A stretch of 64,000 nucleotides of DNA from Anastatus disparis. Taxonomy: Eukaryota > Arthropoda > Insecta > Hymenoptera > Eupelmidae. The stretch lies in the NCBI GenBank assembly GCA_017163975.1, contig JAFFSR010000347.1, forward strand, positions 10,904,430 through 10,968,429. Direction: 5' to 3'. Below are positions 11,529 to 20,914 of the stretch, piece by piece (position 1 is the first letter of the stretch; every line of letters begins with the position of its first letter). The notes under the pieces are model-generated. The model was not told the origin of the DNA. It saw only the letters and a program-made list of their open reading frames with translations, and did not search any database. Position numbers and translations under genes: made by a program.

Positions 11529-12876
11529 ATATCAGAAGGCCCCGAACTATATAAGCCTATCTCAAAACTCCAGACTATACTATGCTATTTCTGAAATCTG
11601 AGCTATATATATATATATACTATTCTATCAAGAAGCTCTGGACTATACTACGTCTATGTCCAAATAAAAATTAATAGTATAAAATTTAAATATACCAGAC
11701 ATTCTTTATAATATATGTATATTGTTAATAACTGCATAAATATTTTGGAAAAGCGATGAACTAAATCAAAAGATTTTTTAATTAATAGTTTAATAAATTT
11801 GATAAAATATAAATTATTTGTAAAAACTCTCACAATTATACTTTTGATAAATTTTCACATCGGCTTGTAATTATATAGAGAGTATTGTCCTCTATATAAT
11901 TAACTTTTTTCATATGATGATATCAGATGAATTCTAGCCCGGTTCCCGTTTTACACATTACATCAGGCTAGATCATCTGAAACATCATACCAAAACTTTG
12001 ACTACCAATGGATGGTCAGCCACTTTTGTGACCAACAATCAACCGATACGCAATGAGGTCGGATTTTTAAAGAGTCGCGATATAAATAGCACATGCACTA
12101 ATTTTCTTTCGAAAAAGTCAGAGGTACCTGGCTAGAATTCGAACCCATGCCGATCGGGTAGAAGGCAAGAGCTCTATCCGTTACACCACAGCGCTTATAT
12201 ATATATATATATATATATGTCATAAAAGTGAAATTTAAAAAAATAACAATTTTATTATTAACAGTTGTTTTAAAAAAAAATATAATAAATATACTGACAT
12301 TGTAAATATTTTTTTAATTTCACATCCAATTTTTTTTCTCTTATTCTTTATTGAACTCGGAATGTAAATGACTTGAATTCAAAATTTTACCTGCTGTTAC
12401 TGAAGACATTTTTGTAATAACTTGTAATAATATTGATATTGCAGAAGAATTATAATTTTTTTACATAAAATCAATAAATCATGTGATTTTTTTGCTTCAA
12501 TACTTAATTCAGAAAAATAAAATTTTAGAAGTTTATAATTTTTAAAGTTAAAGTCAGCAGTATATTCTGACGCAAATATGTGTATATATATAGTGAAATT
12601 TTTCATACAAATATAAAAATTTATTAAAGACATATCGTGAAAGATTTTGTAAATAAGTTATATCTAATTAAACTTGAGAAATTAATAAAGAATGTCTAAT
12701 ATATTTAAATTTTATATCACTAATTTTTATTCTGAGTAACATAGACTTTTACTGTTCGGAGTTTAGAGTTAAACTAGTATAGCCCAAAGTTTCTTGATAG
12801 AATAGTATAGCTCGGACTTCAGAGATAGCATAGTGTAGTCTGTAGTTTTGAGATAGGCTTGTATAGTTTGGGGCCG

Positions 12877-12885
<9 letters not shown>
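11525..12885. mobile_element. Non-autonomous element with about 190-bp terminal inverted repeats
   Basis: The left end (from about 11530, AGAAGGCCCCGAACTATA) matches the reverse complement of the right end (to about 12875, ACTATACAAGC followed by AAACTATA and GGCCCC) over some 190 bp, including AGCCTATCTCAAAACT and TAGACATTCTTTAT blocks. Both ends abut TA microsatellites, so it inserted into TA-rich DNA. The interior holds a SINE (11884-12197) and no transposase; the 78-codon frame at 12397-12633 has no motif. The superfamily is unknown. Confidence 0.65.
11884..12197 (-). mobile_element. tRNA-derived SINE, family 1, copy 1
   Basis: Reading the minus strand from 12197, the sequence starts with a tRNA-like head: an A-box-like GTGTAACGGATAGAGC and a B-box GGTTCGAATTC. 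A family-specific body follows. The same head and body occur at 35898-36263 with clear target-site duplications, which proves retroposition of this family. Here the tail end merges into AT-rich DNA. Confidence 0.75.
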
Positions 12886-12962
<77 letters not shown>

Positions 12963-13027
12963 TTATTACTTTAAAATGTACAAATAAAATTATTTTACAT
13001 TTTTATTTGTACATTTTAAAGTAAAAT

Positions 13028-13081
<54 letters not shown>

Positions 13082-13125
13082 ATTGTACTTTAAAATGTAC
13101 AAATAAAAATATTTTACATTAAAGA
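12882..13125. repeat. TA microsatellites with a palindromic unit between them
   Basis: Long TA runs lie at about 12882-12955 and 13034-13075. Between them the block ACTTTAAAATGTACAAATAA is followed by its own reverse complement, and a third copy follows the second TA run at about 13087. Such alternating TA and palindrome DNA is prone to cruciform formation and assembly error. Confidence 0.75.
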
Positions 13126-13317
13126 AAGAAAATGTTGTGATCATTATTTCATAAGTATATAAGTATATTATTTCATAATATAGTGAAATAATATATATTT
13201 TTTTTAATGAACAACGAGTATTATCAGTACCGTATTTTCTTAGAAAATAAAAATAACTAACTTCTCATATTTTGAAACGATTCTTAACTTAGAGTTCTTA
13301 ACTTATCTAAAAAAAAA

Positions 13318-13485
13318 AAGTAGCTAAGTCATTGCGTTCTTAAGCGAAAAGGCAAGTTGTTGCCTTCTTACGCGCAAAGTCAAATTGTTTTTCTTCTTAC
13401 GCGCAAAGCCAAGTTGTTGCGTTCTTACGCGCAAAACTGAGTTGTTGCGTTTTTACGCACAAAGCTGAGTTGCCACGTTATTTTT
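13318..13485. repeat. 28-bp minisatellite, about 5.5 units
   Basis: Contiguous 28-bp units of the form AAGTTGTTGCGTTCTTACGC plus GCAAAGCC run without spacers. A single diverged unit sits at about 11390-11435. The period equals that of the array in the LTR element's inverted repeats (23820-23990), though the sequence differs. Confidence 0.75.
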
Positions 13486-14870
13486 CTCACCCGACGAAAT
13501 ATATTATTAAAAATTTTAACTGGTCTTACAGTTTTTGAAAGAATCTAGCGCGGGAGAGTAAATAAATTCTGAGTTAACAAACCTCATTCTGTCTTTGTCT
13601 ATCTTATGATGAGAAAAAAAAAGATGATTCAATTGTTACTTTAGTTATGTTTATGAATTCGAACCTCAAACGATTGTCTGTATTCGTCTTTCTTACGATA
13701 GCAATAAAAGATAGTTGATACTCCAATAACAACCATTGCTTGAGTTACGATTCTGAATTCAAACTTTTGTTACTGTCATTATGAAACAATCAAATTATTA
13801 ATAAAGTAAGAATTTTTAACTAAACTTGTTGGCATGTAGCAGGAATTATTTATTACCTCTATTACACAAGATATATTAAAATATAAGCCAGTTATAGAAA
13901 AATACAGCGACAAAGACTGCATTTCGTAAGAGATTCAATTTTATGTTCTGAAAAAAATTTTTATGATTTTTCTAATAAAATAAAAATTATATTTTGCTTT
14001 AAATTAATAATGAAAATTTTTATTTTATTAAAATTATTCCTAGTCGTTTTGATATCAAATGAAAATTATAATATTACTAACAAGGATTATTTTTATTTAA
14101 TAAAATTGCTTTCTATCAGTTTTAGCATTATATGAAGAATAAATAAATATTCAAAAGTAGCAGAATTATGAACTTTTTTAGGTAAGAAATCGTTTTCTAT
14201 AACAAAAGTTAGTATGAAAACATCTATTTATTATGAAATATTCATATCGTATCCATGAAACACCGAATCAACTGTTAAAATTAGATTTATGGAGTAAGAT
14301 TGAGGTTAAAGATCCTTTATTTTGCTTTTGATAATGTAATGAAACTTAAAAACGTGCAAATACTAAAAAGAATATGATTTATTAAACGAATCGTCTTGCG
14401 TATTTTAAAGTGGAGGTAATTAGCGGTCATTAAATGGTAAAACTTATCTTCCAAAGATAAGTTTTTTGTGGTTAGAAATTTCGCTATCGTTTATTTTAAG
14501 TTTATTGTGATCAATTGGAGTAATATATTTCTAATTTTATATAAGAAAATCAAAACGCAACTATAAAAGGGGTAAGAAAAGAGGCAAGAATACCAAAAAA
14601 GTATTTTTAATTTTTTTAGTTTAGAACCACCATTCAGAAAAATTTTAAAAAAATTCATGTGATTAGAAAACTTATTAGACTAAACAAAAAAATCTTTTCT
14701 TCTTAACAACTCAAACATTAGCACTATTTTACGACATTTTTAACCGTCCGTGGGTAACCTGGGTCATTATGGCACAAGCTAAGTTTTCAGGTCAAATATC
14801 TCTGGAAATAAAAATTGTTTCAAACAATTTTATTTACTATGAATTATCAAATAAACTGTAGAACTAGTAG
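13486..14870. other. No gene seen; AT-rich flank of the LTR element
   Basis: No open frame above noise. A segment at 13586-13660 (CCTCATTCTGTCTTTGTCTA onward) resembles 59315-59370, so it is a small dispersed repeat. Confidence 0.5.
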
Positions 14871-15395
14871 ATGCTGAAACGGCTCATATCATAATTTTGC
14901 ATTATTAACTTTTATATAATATATTTAAAAACAAATCAAACTACATTGTTATCATAAACTCTAAATTATCAATGGATGTTGATAAGGAAGAAAACTTCCA
15001 GAATTTATATAGTATAAAAGCATAGAAATGGAATGTTCTATTTCTATAATTGAATAAATATTTAATTATTTATAATAAAAATTAAATACAGTATGCTTGG
15101 ATAATCATGTGTTTATGAAAAGGAACATTCAATCTCTATGCAAATAGAATAAAAATAATATTTGTATTAATTAAATGGTTTAAAATTATTTTCTTAATTA
15201 ATAAATAAATACGTTAGGAAAATTAATTATCAGTAAAATACATATTTGTTTTTAGAAATTTAAAGGAAACAGAAAGTTACTCGTATTAATATATTTGATT
15301 AAATATTTTGTTAGAATTACATAAAATTAAATTTATGGAACCTTCTGTTTCCTAAATTATAAGAAATAGAATTCAATAGAAGGTAGTAAAAATCA

Positions 15396-15404
15396 TATAA
15401 AAGG
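15396..15404 (+). promoter_or_regulatory. LTR TATA box
   Basis: TATAAAAGG is the only strong TATA box in the LTR and lies about 130 bp upstream of the polyadenylation signal AATAAA (15527-15532), the spacing expected for U3-R-U5 organisation. The same element is present in the 3' LTR. Confidence 0.7.
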
Positions 15405-15635
15405 ACTAGCATCTAGCTAAAGAGATTCATTCTTGATCCGACTCTCTACACGAGAGCATGTAGAAATTAGATTAATTTAACGTTCTCATTTCATTTGTAT
15501 AATTTTATAAAAGATATATTTTATTAAATAAAATTTAAAACATTAAAAGATATAAAATGATTTTAAATTCATTAACTTAAACTTATTTTCAGATAATAAC
15601 AATCAAAAAAACATACTATCGTGAAAGTACATATT

Positions 15636-15836
15636 ATCGCACATTCAATGGTAAAGCATCCAGTGAATGTCGTCGATTATTGTACCAACATAAATTGCAT
15701 CTAAAATAAGGATATAATATCGCACTTCCAATAGTAAAGCATCTAATGGAAGTCGTCGATTATATAGCCTTTCATAATAATTAAAATATCAATTATCGCA
15801 TCTCTAATAGTAAAGCATCTAGAAGAGATCGTCGAT
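15636..15836 (+). other. Three tandem 42-nt covarying hairpins in U5 of the 5' LTR
   Basis: Copies at 15636-15677, 15719-15760 and 15795-15836 are each exactly 42 nt. All start ATCGCA and end TCGTCGAT, so the outer ATCG and CGAT can pair. The next six positions form a stem that differs in each copy yet stays paired: CATTCA/TGAATG, CTTCCA/TGGAAG and TCTCTA/AAGAGA (five of six pairs). Above it TGG/CCA in copy 1 becomes TAG/CTA in copies 2 and 3. The apical loop TAAAGCAT is invariant. Paired changes with invariant loop and flanks are the mark of a selected RNA structure. In U5 these hairpins would lie in the leader of genomic RNA; packaging, dimerisation or translation roles are possible but unproven. 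Confidence 0.85.
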
Positions 15837-15982
15837 TCTGGTGTTTTAATTCTGCCTGCTGTATGGATTATGTGACCAATGCATGTCAAGAACTGATAAA
15901 CGTAACTTTAATTTATATTTTGGTAATTTATTATTAAAATTACCTGGCGACCGTGCATCCAGCAAAACGCGCCCGTTACAGC

Positions 15983-16000
15983 TGGCGACCGTGACAGGAC
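15983..16000 (+). promoter_or_regulatory. Primer binding site (tRNA-Arg)
   Basis: TGGCGACCGTGACAGGAC starts two bases after the LTR. It is complementary to the 3' end of an insect tRNA-Arg whose acceptor stem is GACCGTG/CACGGTC plus G-CCA (from memory, the TCG isoacceptor). It primes minus-strand DNA synthesis. Confidence 0.85.
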
Positions 16001-16084
16001 ATGCACTCATAATCATACAGCAATTAAAATATTTAATTTAATTAATAAATTAAAATTAAACATTAAATAAAAGGCCTTTGTTAA

Positions 16085-16477
16085 ATGATACCTTTATATA
16101 GAGGAGGGCTCTTTGAGGGCACTGATTATGATAGAGTAATTTCATTAGAAAGGAGTTTGACTGATTATATGGAATTTGAATATAATCAGAGAAAACAATT
16201 AGAAAAAGTTGTTGAAAAACTCCAGAAGAAAATAGAAAAACTCGAAGAGAAGAGTTTTAATCACTCAGAAAAAATTCTAGAGTCTGAAGAGGCTATTGGC
16301 ATTCATAGCATTGATCTAATGAGAATAGGTCAAGGAAATGCAAAAATGCAAAGAGAGATACATGATATTTTTTCATGTATGAATAAACAAAACTCTTATT
16401 TAGATAAAAGAGTATCAGCCTTAGAAAAAAAAACTGATGAAATTACAGCCCTCATGAAAAATTTAAAAATTAATTAA
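16085..16477 (+). CDS. Small coiled-coil ORF between PBS and gag, 130 aa
   Basis: The frame begins ATG at 16085 and is intact for 130 codons. The middle (about residues 38-60) is a Lys/Glu/Leu heptad stretch (LEKVVEKLQKKIEKLEEK) and the C-terminal third (LDKRVSALEKKTDEITAL) is a second helical segment, so a coiled coil is likely. There is no membrane or enzyme motif. It is the first ATG frame in the genomic RNA after the LTR. From memory, 412-type elements also carry small ORFs before gag, which would make this a lineage trait. Possible roles are a Gag cofactor or a translational control ORF. Confidence 0.6.
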   Translation: MIPLYRGGLFEGTDYDRVISLERSLTDYMEFEYNQRKQLEKVVEKLQKKIEKLEEKSFNHSEKILESEEAIGIHSIDLMRIGQGNAKMQREIHDIFSCMNKQNSYLDKRVSALEKKTDEITALMKNLKIN

Positions 16478-16586
16478 ATAATAGTATTAAATGTGATTAA
16501 ATAATAATAAAAATAATATTATTTAAAAAATAAAACTAATACACGGGTATTCATATATAACTTGTACTAAATGAAGTGCATCATAA

Positions 16587-16656
16587 GCCACGTTAGCTTA
16601 ATGGCACAGCTATTGCCTGGCACGCAGTGGTCGGCGGTTCAAATCCACTTCAGAGC
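16587..16656 (+). pseudogene. tRNA-Gly-like pseudogene inside the retrotransposon leader
   Basis: The sequence has a good A box (TAGCTTAATGGC), a D stem (GCT/AGC), an anticodon arm ATTGC-CTGGCAC-GCAGT and a B box (GGTTCAAATCC) at standard spacing. The anticodon arm is like tRNA-Gly(GCC) but the triplet would be GGC. The acceptor strands (GCCACGT and TCAGAGC) pair at only the first two positions, so it cannot be a normal tRNA. It may be a captured tRNA fragment or an internal pol III-like promoter. Confidence 0.55.
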
Positions 16657-17107
16657 ATAAAAATTTTTTTAATTATTTTTCTGCATTTTTTATGTTTAAT
16701 TAATGTATTAAAATAAAATAAATAAATTGGCATTTGTAAATTTACAATAAATCAATAATTAAATTAGTTATTGACGATTAAAAAATATGAATTTTAAAAA
16801 AGACCGCAAAGTAAAGCAGATCTAAGTGTGTTAGCACACAGACAGATACGTGTATTGGTTTAAAATACAAAATAAAGGTTATTTTCCACTTAGGAAATCT
16901 CCATTGAAATTTAAATACTTTAACAGTTAATTTAAATCACATCTAAATTAAAAAAAAAAAAAAAAAAAAATTAATACAGAATAGAGAACATTCTATGCAC
17001 GATAAAATAAATATTAATTCACATTTAAAAGAAATTAAATTCTGTAAATTTAAAAAGTCATAAAATCTTTTTCTTTTTTGATAAATTAAAATAAAATTAA
17101 TTTAAAG
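16657..17107 (+). other. Gag leader, AT-rich, no ORF
   Basis: Contains an A homopolymer at about 16951-16970 and no open frame. It separates the tRNA-like sequence from the gag start. Confidence 0.6.
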
Positions 17108-18466
17108 ATGTCTAAAAGAAGATCAATTCTGAAATTGCATGAGAAGACATCTGAAGAGCTTCTAAATGAAATAGATCAGCTCTCAGATGCAAGTTCTCCT
17201 GAAGCAATAAGAAGATCTGGCTCATGGAGAAGAGCAGTAGCAGAGGAAGTAAAATGCCTCGATGAGAATCAAGATAGCTTAGAAGCTAGAATAATAAACA
17301 TTGAAATAGATGTTACAAATCAGAGTGCATTGCAAAATAACATGCAAATAAGCCAAGATTCTCTGAAGGAATCATTAAAACTTTTAGAAGATTTAATGAA
17401 TAAAAAATTAGATGATGCTAAAGCTGAATGGCAAAAAGAAAATCAATCTTTAAAGAATGAGATAGAAAGCTTGAAATTAGTAAACAAAAATCTAAATGAT
17501 CTCATTAAAGAGAATGAAGATATCATGTCCAATATAAGACATCAAGAGATAGCTGAATTAGATGTGGCAATAAAAAATAATGAGGATGCCACATGAAGCT
17601 TGCAAGAGCAAGTAGCTAATACAACAAGAAGTCATACTTGTAATAGTAATACAGTAGCATTAGGTGATGCCACTAAAAAATTGAATTTGAGAATTCCGAG
17701 GTTTAAAGGGACTCTGGAAGAAAGACCCATCAAGTTTTTAAATGATCTAAAACGATATATTGAAGTAACAAAGCTTGATGATAAGGAAATAAAATATATA
17801 TTTTCTCAAAGCTTAGAAGGAATAGCTCAGAACTGGTTCAATCTAAACGAAAAAGAAATCTTTTCAGTAGAAGATTTTGAAAAAGAATTTAAATTACAGT
17901 TCTGGAATGATAATACCCAGAGGGCTATCAAACGAAGAGTTGAATTTGGGAAATATAATCCTAAAAAAGATATCACTCGATCAGCCTATGCAATGGAGTT
18001 ATTCAATTTAGCACAAGAACTCGATGAACATCGAGATGATTGTGAAATTATCAATCAATTAAGTAGTCATTTTGATAGAGAAATTAGAAGTGGAATACGT
18101 GCCCAACGTATTAAAGACAAAAGTGTATTCTTTGCCCTTTTGTCTGAATTTGATTTTGATAATGAAAATCAAGATGATAAGCAGGATTCTATAGAAAAGA
18201 ATAAAAACTATCCAAATAAAAATCCAACTTATTATAATAATTATTATAATAGGAATAAAAATAATAATACTAAACCTCGTAATGAATATGAAGTAAATGA
18301 AATGAGAACGCAACGAGGAAACAAATCAAAAGATATAAATGCAATGAAAAAGCTAAACAAGCAACAAGATTTTGTTAATAAAGCTTATGAAAGATATGAA
18401 GAAGAGGTAGATGTTACTAGCTTACTTCAAGAAGCAGGTACATCAAAGTCGGGAAACGAACAGTAG
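17108..18466 (+). CDS. gag: Gag polyprotein with one in-frame TGA
   Basis: A single frame of 453 codons runs from ATG 17108 to TAG 18464-18466, interrupted by one TGA at 17594-17596. Residues 1-162 are acidic and helical (coiled coil near 100-155). Residues about 195-350 match the retrotransposon Gag capsid domain, with PRFKGTLEERPIKFLNDL, the YIFSQSLEGIAQNWF block and a central LQFW segment. The C-terminal 90 residues are Asn/Lys/Tyr-rich (YYNNYYNRNKNNN), and no CCHC zinc knuckle is visible, so RNA binding may rely on the basic tail. Gag forms the particle that holds the RNA. The TGA could be a point mutation; the following A gives no reason to favour readthrough. The frame ends within a -1 frameshift signal. 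Confidence 0.88.
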
Positions 18467-18522
18467 TTGCATTTTGTAAATCGGATCAAGAAAACAATAA
18501 AATAAATCAACAAAATGCAACT
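18451..18522 (+). promoter_or_regulatory. Programmed -1 frameshift signal, gag to pol
   Basis: The slippery heptamer GGGAAAC (18451-18457) is in the X_XXY_YYZ phase of gag (TCG GGA AAC). A 7-nt spacer leads to a perfect 13-bp stem, AGTTGCATTTTGT (18465-18477) with ACAAAATGCAACT (18510-18522), loop 32 nt. Slipping back one base gives the frame that is open through the protease. The same heptamer is used by some retroviruses at gag-pro. Confidence 0.85.
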
Positions 18523-19002
18523 CATCAAAAAGACATCTATGAGATCAATACTATTTTTAATGATCCTCGTGGTGATCTTTTATATGATATTGAACCAGAT
18601 GGGATCAATATCATTAAAAAGAAGTGTCCTCAAATACCATTAGAGGTGGAAGGCATTAAAGTTCAGGCATTAATAGATTCAGGTAGTGAAGTGACCTGTA
18701 TCTCTGAAGAATTTTATAAAAATAATTTTCATATTTTAGAAAATCGTCCAACTTTACCTATCGCTGGAAAGGTTGTTAAAGGGGCAACTGGTTTAAAATC
18801 CACGAAAATAACCAAGCAATTGATGTTAACAGTTAAGGTGGCAAGTATTGAATTTAATGCCATTTTTATCGTAGTTCCAAAGCTTGTGAGAGAGTGTATA
18901 ATGGGGTACGATGTACAAAAAGGTTTAAAAATGATTTTAGATACTGAGCATGAAAAATATGCATCAGAAATCAAAATAAAAGGAAATTATTCCATATATT
19001 GA
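18454..19002 (+). CDS. pol: Pol N-terminus: linker and aspartic protease
   Basis: In the -1 frame after the heptamer the reading frame is open from 18454 to 19002 with no ATG, as expected for a frameshift product. After a linker (DPRGDLLYDIEPDG) the protease begins near 18640 with the active-site triad in ALIDSGSEVTCI, followed by the hydrophobic LMLTVKVASIEF and the conserved ECIMGYDV block (usual ILG-D). It would cleave Gag and Gag-Pol in the particle. The frame ends at 19002 beside an A-rich run; the next frame over continues with matching sequence, so a one-base indel breaks it. Confidence 0.82.
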   Translation, partial: KRTVVAFCKSDQENNKINQQNATHQKDIYEINTIFNDPRGDLLYDIEPDGINIIKKKCPQIPLEVEGIKVQALIDSGSEVTCISEEFYKNNFHILENRPTLPIAGKVVKGATGLKSTKITKQLMLTVKVASIEFNAIFIVVPKLVRECIMGYDVQKGLKMILDTEHEKYASEIKIKGNYSIY

Positions 19003-20013
19003 TATCATTCTTGAACAAAATGAATATCAAAGTTTGAGTATTGAGTACAGTGAAAGTGTCTCAAAACCAAACAACAAAAATTCTAATGATCCTCAATACG
19101 ATTTAATGTACAATGAGATCGAAGAAAAAATACTGCCAAATAAAAACCTGACTGATGAACAAAAACAAAAGCTTATTATATTAATATTTCAATACTGTGG
19201 AATATTTAATAAAAACCAGGTTTATTAGATGTATATGAGCACGAATTGAAGCTAAAGGACGATAAACCATTTTGTCTTAAGCCTTATCCTATTCCTATCA
19301 ATTATAGAGAAAGAGTAGAAAGAGAAGTACAGAAAATGCTTGAACTTAATATAATTAGAAGGTCAACAAGCCCATACATTAACCCTTTAGTTACTGTAAT
19401 AAAAAAAGATGGCTCTGTTCGATTATGTCTAGATGCCAGGAAACTTAACGAAAAACTTGTTAAAGATCATGAAGCACTACCTGGTATTGAAGAAATTTTT
19501 CAGAGATGTCAAAATATAAAGTATATGTCGAATTTTGATTTGACAAGTAGCTTTTGGCAAATTGCTTTAAGTGAGCACAGTAAAAAATATACTGCTTTTA
19601 TGGTTAACAACAAAGTTTACGAATTCAATGTTGTACCTTTTGGGACATCTACTAGTAGTGCAGCCCTTATAAGAGGACTAGATTTAGTTATAGGAGACTT
19701 GCAAAATTCAGTAATAGCTTTCGTCGACGATTTATTGTGCATATCACAAAACTTTGAACAACATTTAAATAATTTAGAAGAGTTGTTCAAAAGACTAGAG
19801 AAGCACAACTTAAAATTGAACTTCAAAAAATCAAATTTTGTACAACAAGAAGTACAATTTCTAGGTCATATTTTATCAGCAGAGGGACTTAAACCCCAGC
19901 CTGAGAAAATCCAAGCCATTAAGGATTTTAAAAGACCTGTAAATAAAAACAATTACAAAGTTTTTGGGATTCGTAAATTTTTATACAAAATTCACAAAGA
20001 ATTTTTCCCATGA
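19003..20013 (+). pseudogene. pol: Reverse transcriptase domain of pol, frame-shifted at both ends
   Basis: The 19034-19228 frame gives the protease-RT linker and 19246-20013 the RT fingers and palm. Motifs in order are PINPLVTVIKKDGSVRLCLD-type block at about 19380-19440 (here YINPLVTVIKKDGSVRLCLD), FDLTSSFWQIAL with the first catalytic Asp near 19540, VPFGTSTSSA, and FVDDLL near 19720 carrying the two catalytic Asp. A FLGHILS block follows at 19858. RT makes DNA from the genomic RNA inside the particle. Frame breaks near 19002, 19222 and 19950 all lie at short homopolymers. Apart from these the domain is complete. Confidence 0.85.
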
Positions 20014-20914
20014 AACATTACCATTATTAGAATTATTAAAAAAAGAGAATAGCTTCATATGGACTGACAAACAAGAAAAAGCATTCAATGAAATAAAAGA
20101 ATTATTTATTGAAAACATAATGCTAAAGTTCGCAGATCCGAAAAAGCCATACATTCTCACTACAGATGCAAGTGATTATGCCGTAGGTGCTGTCTTATCA
20201 CAAAAGAATGATAATAACGAAGAAGAAGTTATTACTTTTGTGTCAAGAACTCTCAAAGGATCAGAGATAAATTATTTTACTACGGAAAAAGAAATGCTTG
20301 CAGTAGTATGGGCCCTTGAAAAATTAAATACATATTTACTAGGTGCAGAAAAAATAATATTAAAGACAGATCATGAAGCTTTGATATTTCTAAGAACTTG
20401 TAAATTTTCCAATGCTCGATTAAGACGATGGAATCTTGCAATTCAAGATTACAATCTTACTTTAGAGTATGTACAAGGTAAAAAAAATGTAATAGCAGAT
20501 TTTCTAAGTAGATGTAACATAATTAATTCTGATGCTGAAATAATAATATCAAGTCTATTGGCAGATAAACCATCACAAGAATTAAAGAAAATGTTTAAAA
20601 ACTTAGGAGATCTTCAAAATAAAGATGAAAAATTGAAAAAGATAATATCTAAATATGAAATTAAAGATGAAAAAACAATAGACAGATATAAGATAATAGA
20701 TAATATTTTATATGTCAAGATCAAAGAAGGTTACTATCAAATAGTATTACCAGATTCTATAACAACACGTCTTATTGAAGAAATTCATAGAATATATGGA
20801 CACATAGGTTCACGAAGAATAATTAGAATGATTAAAGAAGATTTTTCAACCTATAAATTAAGAAAAAAAGACAACAAAAATCACAACAACATGCGAAATT
20901 TGCCAAAGGAATAA
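19964..20914 (+). pseudogene. pol: RT thumb, RNase H and integrase zinc-binding domain
   Basis: The frame opens with LGFVNFYTKFTKNF, the usual start of the connection after RT. The RNase H domain (about 20150-20520) has LTTDASDYAVGAVLSQ (Asp), TEKEMLAVVWAL (Glu), LKTDHEALIFL (Asp-His) and NVIADFLSR (final Asp), so the catalytic set is complete. The integrase zinc-binding domain starts near 20780 (EIHRIYGHIGSRRIIRMIKE, two His), and its two Cys (CEIC) fall just past the frame break at about 20885. RNase H removes the RNA strand during reverse transcription. Confidence 0.85.

Larger units (their letters stand above)
14875..15980 (+). repeat. 5' LTR
   Basis: Starts TG and ends CA. A TATA box (TATAAAAGG, 15396-15404) is followed about 30 bp later by a plausible start region near 15425, so U3 is roughly 14875-15425. 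An AATAAA signal at 15527-15532 should define the end of R, putting the three hairpins at 15636-15836 in U5. An 11-nt copy of the primer-site sequence, TGGCGACCGTG, sits at 15945-15955 just inside the LTR end. Confidence 0.92.

Noticed and set aside
13318..13485. Regular short repeats that could suggest a CRISPR array
   Set aside because: Units are contiguous without spacers and the DNA is eukaryotic.
13586..13660. Similarity to 59315-59370
   Set aside because: Short shared segment only; noted as a dispersed repeat without borders.
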